Source: Pseudomonas taeanensis MS-3 (GTDB lineage: Bacteria; Pseudomonadota; Gammaproteobacteria; Pseudomonadales; Pseudomonadaceae). Taken from it: 64,000 bases of DNA. The notes beneath the pieces are model-generated. The model saw nothing but the letters and a program-made list of their open reading frames with translations. It ran no database searches and was not told the origin of the DNA. A program made the position numbers and the translations under genes. Location: positions 911,914 to 975,913 of the forward strand of contig NZ_AWSQ01000001.1 of NCBI RefSeq assembly GCF_000498575.2, in the 5' to 3' direction. This document shows, piece by piece, positions 58,900 through 64,000 of this stretch. How positions within the stretch are numbered: position 1 is the first letter of the stretch; each line of letters begins with the position of its first letter.

Positions 58900-59562
58900 T
58901 TATTTTGCGTGGGCCAGCTCCAGTACCCGGTCGACCAGCTTGTTGATGCCGGACGCCGCCTCGCTGATCGACTGGGCCAGCATGTAGGCGGGGGTGCTGA
59001 TCAGCTTATGGGAAGCGTCTTCGACGATGTCTTCGACCTCGCACTCGTTATGCACGGCGCCCATCTGGGTCAACGCCGCAGCCGTCTCATGGTCGTTGCC
59101 GATAGTGCAGACCACGCCTTTGCCGAATATCTGCGCCGCCAGGACGGGCGATATGCACATCAGGCCGACCGGTTTGTCGGCCTTGACGAAGGCCTGGGCG
59201 GCGTTCAATACATCGGGCTGTATCGTGCAGTTGGCGCCGCTCAGGGCAAAGTCGGAGAGGTTTTTCGCCACACCGAAACCACCGGGCATTATCAGCGCGT
59301 CGAAATCACCGACATGCAGTTCGCGCACGTCCTTGATCTTGCCGCGGGCGATGCGCGCCGATTCGACCAGCACATTGCGCGTTTCATCCATCTCGTCGCC
59401 ACTGTAGTGATCGACCACGTGCAGCTGAGTCACGTTGGGCGCGAAGCATTGCACCTTGGCGCCACGCTGATCCAGGCGCAGCAGGGTGATCACGCTCTCA
59501 TGAATTTCCGAGCCGTCGTAAACGCCGCAGCCAGAAAGAATTACCGCCACTTTCTTGTTCAT
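58900..59562 (-). CDS. elbB: DJ-1/PfpI-family glyoxalase ElbB
   Basis: The protein of 220 residues begins MNKKVAVILSGCGVYDGSEIHES and has the ElbB nucleophile region GLMCISPVLAAQ plus DALIMPGGFGVAKNL. ElbB (SCRP-27A) is a DJ-1/PfpI relative with reported glyoxalase activity; its link with isoprenoid synthesis is historical. AGGAG precedes the ATG at 59562. Confidence 0.92.
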   Translation of the reverse strand: MNKKVAVILSGCGVYDGSEIHESVITLLRLDQRGAKVQCFAPNVTQLHVVDHYSGDEMDETRNVLVESARIARGKIKDVRELHVGDFDALIMPGGFGVAKNLSDFALSGANCTIQPDVLNAAQAFVKADKPVGLMCISPVLAAQIFGKGVVCTIGNDHETAAALTQMGAVHNECEVEDIVEDASHKLISTPAYMLAQSISEAASGINKLVDRVLELAHAK

Positions 59563-59811
59563 CGAATACTCCTGGTTACAGGGTTGGGCCAAGGTGGGTG
59601 CGCAGTAGGAGAATAGCCTGTTGCTGGGATTACCAGTGGAGATGAGGGCCGGGTGCCAAGAATTGTCAGCGTCGCGAAAAAAGACCTACAAATCTGCTGT
59701 CGCCAAATGCCCTTCAGGTTGTCATGACCGGCCGCGAGGGTCTCGATGGCATGGGCTAGGCTGCGCTGAACAATCCTAACCTCGGGCTTTATTCAACGAT
59801 ATGGCTGCGAC

Positions 59812-61047
59812 ATGAATTACGTCCTCTACGCCGTACCTTTTTTCTTTCTCTTGATTGTCTTGGAGTTGCTGCTCGACCGCTGGCGGGGTGTCAGCACTTA
59901 CTGCCTGGCCGATGCGATCAACAGCCTGAGTGCCGGCGTGCTGTCGACGACCAGCGGTTTGTTGACCAAGGCGCTGGGCGTGCTGAGCTATACCCTGGCC
60001 TGGCAGCATCTCGGACTGCTTGAACTGCCCGCCGATGCGTTGTGGGTGTGGTTGGTGGCATTCGTTTTCTACGACTTCTGCTATTACTGGCATCACCGCC
60101 TGGGGCATGAGCGTAATGTGCTGTGGGCTGCCCATTCGGTGCACCACCAAAGCGAAGAGTACAACCTCTCCACTGCGTTGCGGCAGACCAGCACCGGCTT
60201 CCTGTTCGGCTGGATCTTCTACCTGCCAATGGCGCTGGCCGGCGTGCCGCCCCTGGTGTTTCTGACAGTTGCCGCCCTGAACCTGCTGTACCAGTTCTGG
60301 GTGCACACCCGCCACGTGCCCAAGCTCGGCTGGCTGGAGTGGCTGTTGATCACGCCGTCCAATCATCGCGTGCACCATGCGCAAAACACGGTCTACATGG
60401 ACCGTAACTATGGCGGCGTGTTTATTGTGTGGGATCGTCTGTTTGACACCTTCCAGGAGGAACTGGACGAGCAGCCGGTGATTTTCGGGGTAACCACGGC
60501 GTTGGCCAGTTGGAACCCGTTGTGGGCCAATCTGCAGTTCTATGTGGCGCTGTGGCAGGATGCCCAGCGCGCCGAGGCATGGCGCGACAAGCTGCGCATC
60601 TGGTTTATGCGCACTGGCTGGCGTCCGGCCGATGTGGCGGCGAGCTACCCGCAGGACAAACCGGACTTGAGTCGTTTCGTCAAATTCCAGGTGCCGTTGA
60701 GTCGCGCCCAGAAAGTCTATGCCGCTGCACAGTTCGCCCTCTACTTGGCTGGCGGCAGTTACTTGCTGGCGCTCGGTGCCGAGTTGCGCGCGCCGGTGTT
60801 GCTGCTGGGTTGGGTCTGGATGGCCTTCGGCTTGTATGCGCTCGGCGTCTGGCTGGAAAACCGTCCCTGGGTTGTGCCTCTGGAGCTGCTGCGCCTGTTG
60901 CTCAATCTGCCTGCGTTGTGGCTGGCCCAAGGTGCTGGCCTGCTACCCGCAGAGACGCTGGCCTGGGCGCTGTTGTTGGGCTACAGCCTGGCGAGCGGAA
61001 TTGCCTTGTGCTGGGCTCCGCGCGCCTTGCTGCGCAAGGCGGCATAG
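59812..61047 (+). CDS. Sterol desaturase/fatty acid hydroxylase family membrane protein
   Basis: The protein of 411 residues has several membrane helices and the three histidine boxes of diiron membrane hydroxylases: HRLGH (with HHRLGHE), HSVHH and HRVHH. The N-terminal domain of about 270 residues is the hydroxylase; the C-terminal 130 residues add extra membrane helices. The substrate is unknown; bacterial members act on lipids such as fatty acids or carotenoids. No strong ribosome site; ATG at 59812. Confidence 0.88.
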   Translation: MNYVLYAVPFFFLLIVLELLLDRWRGVSTYCLADAINSLSAGVLSTTSGLLTKALGVLSYTLAWQHLGLLELPADALWVWLVAFVFYDFCYYWHHRLGHERNVLWAAHSVHHQSEEYNLSTALRQTSTGFLFGWIFYLPMALAGVPPLVFLTVAALNLLYQFWVHTRHVPKLGWLEWLLITPSNHRVHHAQNTVYMDRNYGGVFIVWDRLFDTFQEELDEQPVIFGVTTALASWNPLWANLQFYVALWQDAQRAEAWRDKLRIWFMRTGWRPADVAASYPQDKPDLSRFVKFQVPLSRAQKVYAAAQFALYLAGGSYLLALGAELRAPVLLLGWVWMAFGLYALGVWLENRPWVVPLELLRLLLNLPALWLAQGAGLLPAETLAWALLLGYSLASGIALCWAPRALLRKAA

Positions 61048-62253
<1,206 letters not shown>

Positions 62254-62271
62254 TCCTGCCAGGACGATCTA

Positions 62272-64000
62272 ATGAATACCGAAGGACTCACCGATAGCGA
62301 ACTGCTCGATCCCCAACCTGTCGTCGCCGACCTCGTGGTGGAAACTCAGCCGCCGGTCGAAGTGCCAACGCCGGCACCGCCGCTGGTCGTGCCAAACCTG
62401 GACGACAGCAGCCTGTATATCCACCGTGAACTGTCCCAGCTGCAGTTCAACATCCGGGTGCTGGAGCAGGCGCTGGATGAGTCCTATCCATTATTGGAGC
62501 GGCTGAAGTTCCTGCTGATCTTCTCCAGCAACCTCGACGAGTTTTTCGAGATTCGCGTTGCCGGCCTGAAAAAACAGATCAACTTCGCCCGCGAGCAGGC
62601 GGGCGCCGACGGCCTGCAGCCGCACCAGGCGTTGGCGCGGATTTCCGAGCTGACCCACGAACAGGTCTCGCGCCAGTACGCCATTCTCAATGAGACCCTG
62701 TTGCCAGAGCTGGAAAAGCATCAGGTGCGCTTCATCCGTCGGCGCCACTGGAACACCAAGCTGAAGAGCTGGGTGCGGCGCTATTTTCGCGACGAAATTG
62801 CGCCGATCATCACCCCCATCGGCCTCGATCCGACCCACCCGTTCCCGCTGCTGGTGAACAAGAGCCTGAACTTCATCGTCGAGCTGGAAGGGGTCGACGC
62901 CTTCGGGCGTGATTCCGGCCTGGCGATCATTCCGGCGCCGCGCTTGCTGCCGCGGATTATCCGGGTACCGGAAGAGGTCGGCGGAGCCGGGGATAACTAT
63001 GTGTTCCTCTCCTCGATGATCCACGCGCATGCCGACGACCTGTTCCAGGGCATGAAGGTCAAGGGCTGCTATCAGTTCCGCCTTACCCGTAACGCCGATC
63101 TATCGGTCGATACCGAAGATGTCGAGGACCTGGCCCGTGCCCTGCGCGGCGAGTTGTTCTCGCGGCGCTATGGCGATGCGGTGCGTTTGGAGGTAGTCGA
63201 CTCCTGCCCGAAGAATCTGTCGGATTATCTGCTCAAGCAGTTCGGTCTGGCCGAGACCGAGTTGTATCAGGTCAACGGCCCGGTCAACCTGACCCGGCTG
63301 TTCAGTATCACCGGCCTGGCCAGTCATCCGGAGCTGCAATATCTGCCGTTCACCCCGGTGATTCCCAAGTTACTGCAGAACAGCGAGAACATCTTCAGCG
63401 TAATCAGCAAGCAGGACATCCTCCTGCTGCACCCCTTTGAGTCATTTACTCCGGTGGTCGACCTGCTGCGCCAAGCGGCGAAAGATCCGCACGTGCTGGC
63501 GATCAAGCAGACCCTGTACCGCTCCGGGGTCAACTCGGAAATTGTCGACGCCCTGGTGGAAGCCGCGCGCAACGGCAAGGAGGTCACTGCGGTGATCGAG
63601 TTGCGCGCACGCTTCGACGAGGAGTCCAACCTGGCCCTGGCCAGTCGCCTGCAGGCGGCGGGTGCGGTGGTGATCTACGGTGTGGTCGGCTTCAAGACCC
63701 ACGCCAAGATGATGTTGATCCTGCGCCGCGAGAACGGCGATATCGTCCGCTACGCGCACCTCGGCACCGGCAACTACCACGCTGGCAACGCTCGCCTGTA
63801 CACCGATTACAGCCTGCTCACCGCCGACGTGGCACTGGGCGAGGACGTGTCGAAAATGTTCAGTCAGCTGATCGGCATGGGCAAGACCCTGCGCATGAAG
63901 AAGCTGCTGCATGCGCCCTTCACCCTGAAGAAGACCCTGCTCGACCTGATCGCCCGCGAGACTCACCTGGCCAGCGAAGGCAAGCCGGCGCACATCATCG
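62272..64000 (+). CDS. ppk: Polyphosphate kinase 1 (partial, runs off the window)
   Basis: The frame is open from the ATG at 62272 (AGGA upstream) to the window end, giving 576 residues of an enzyme usually about 700-740 long. After a Pro-rich N-terminus it shows the PPK1 N and H domains ([54 protein letters not shown]). The C1 catalytic part has TLYRSG, then the phosphorylated histidine in [13 protein letters not shown] and [10 protein letters not shown]. It makes polyphosphate from ATP reversibly. It lies 19 bases after hemB, as in P. aeruginosa. The final domain is outside. Confidence 0.96.
   Translation, partial: MNTEGLTDSELLDPQPVVADLVVETQPPVEVPTPAPPLVVPNLDDSSLYIHRELSQLQFNIRVLEQALDESYPLLERLKFLLIFSSNLDEFFEIRVAGLKKQINFAREQAGADGLQPHQALARISELTHEQVSRQYAILNETLLPELEKHQVRFIRRRHWNTKLKSWVRRYFRDEIAPIITPIGLDPTHPFPLLVNKSLNFIVELEGVDAFGRDSGLAIIPAPRLLPRIIRVPEEVGGAGDNYVFLSSMIHAHADDLFQGMKVKGCYQFRLTRNADLSVDTEDVEDLARALRGELFSRRYGDAVRLEVVDSCPKNLSDYLLKQFGLAETELYQVNGPVNLTRLFSITGLASHPELQYLPFTPVIPKLLQNSENIFSVISKQDILLLHPFESFTPVVDLLRQAAKDPHVLAIKQTLYRSGVNSEIVDALVEAARNGKEVTAVIELRARFDEESNLALASRLQAAGAVVIYGVVGFKTHAKMMLILRRENGDIVRYAHLGTGNYHAGNARLYTDYSLLTADVALGEDVSKMFSQLIGMGKTLRMKKLLHAPFTLKKTLLDLIARETHLASEGKPAHII

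Overview
The window is a stretch of chromosome from a Pseudomonas species. The DNA is GC-rich, and the gene order closely follows what I remember of the Pseudomonas aeruginosa chromosome between roughly the mocR/dadA region and ppk: dadA-dadX-pauR-cycB-xpt-rep, comM-glnK-amtB, xerC-dapF-lysA-cyaY-rnk-cyaA, argH-algZ-algR-hemC-hemD-hemX-hemY-dsbB-algQ-algP, hemB-ppk. I cannot name the species from sequence alone. A tandem second amtB, the GTAGCCCGGATGC-type palindrome and a decayed segment before argH distinguish it from P. aeruginosa.

Layout. 1-7.9 kb: amino-acid and polyamine catabolism: a MocR-type regulator, a DUF1127 protein, a gamma-glutamylputrescine-oxidase-like flavoprotein, a YkgJ-type cysteine-cluster protein, the Lrp-type regulator DadR facing dadA, then alanine racemase and PauR. 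8-13.5 kb: cytochrome c5, a CoA hydrolase/transferase, xpt, a repeat cluster and the Rep helicase. 13.7-17.3 kb: two tandem GGDEF-EAL proteins. 17.4-21.7 kb: MATE pump, LysR regulator, comM, ubiK. 21.8-25.2 kb: a sigma54/NtrC-type control region in front of glnK and two ammonium channels. 25.4-36.5 kb: sutA; the leftward set lptM-lysA-dapF-DUF484-xerC-HAD; and rightward AraC regulator, cyaY, DUF1289, rnk and a lipase-like gene, ending against cyaA. 36.6-39.6 kb: two small conserved genes and then a decayed, rearranged segment with a GH114-like lipoprotein, a regulator fragment and a truncated copy of a neighbouring gene. 39.6-51.4 kb: GST, argH, the AlgZ-AlgR two-component pair, the heme genes hemCDXY, a DsbB protein, algQ and algP. 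51.4-64 kb: TIGR02444 protein, ABC-F ATPase, TerC, LysE exporter, a cytochrome-FTR1 iron permease, YaiI, thioesterase, ElbB, sterol-desaturase-like protein, hemB and ppk (cut by the window end).

How the genes work together. DadR, DadA and the racemase form the D-/L-alanine catabolic unit. GlnK and two Amt channels form a nitrogen-limitation unit behind two NtrC-like sites and a GG-N10-GC promoter. HemC, HemD and HemB supply three steps of tetrapyrrole synthesis. AlgZ/AlgR, AlgQ and AlgP are the classical alginate/virulence regulators. LysA and DapF are the last steps of lysine/diaminopimelate metabolism.

Most of the window is ordinary core chromosome, and I see no clearly new multi-gene system, phage, transposase or CRISPR array. 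The items most worth a second look are: the two ~76-bp repeats with different hairpins at the end of rep; the duplicated GGDEF-EAL pair; the second Amt lacking the first pore histidine; the scar between 37.3 and 39.6 kb; and several repeat palindromes.
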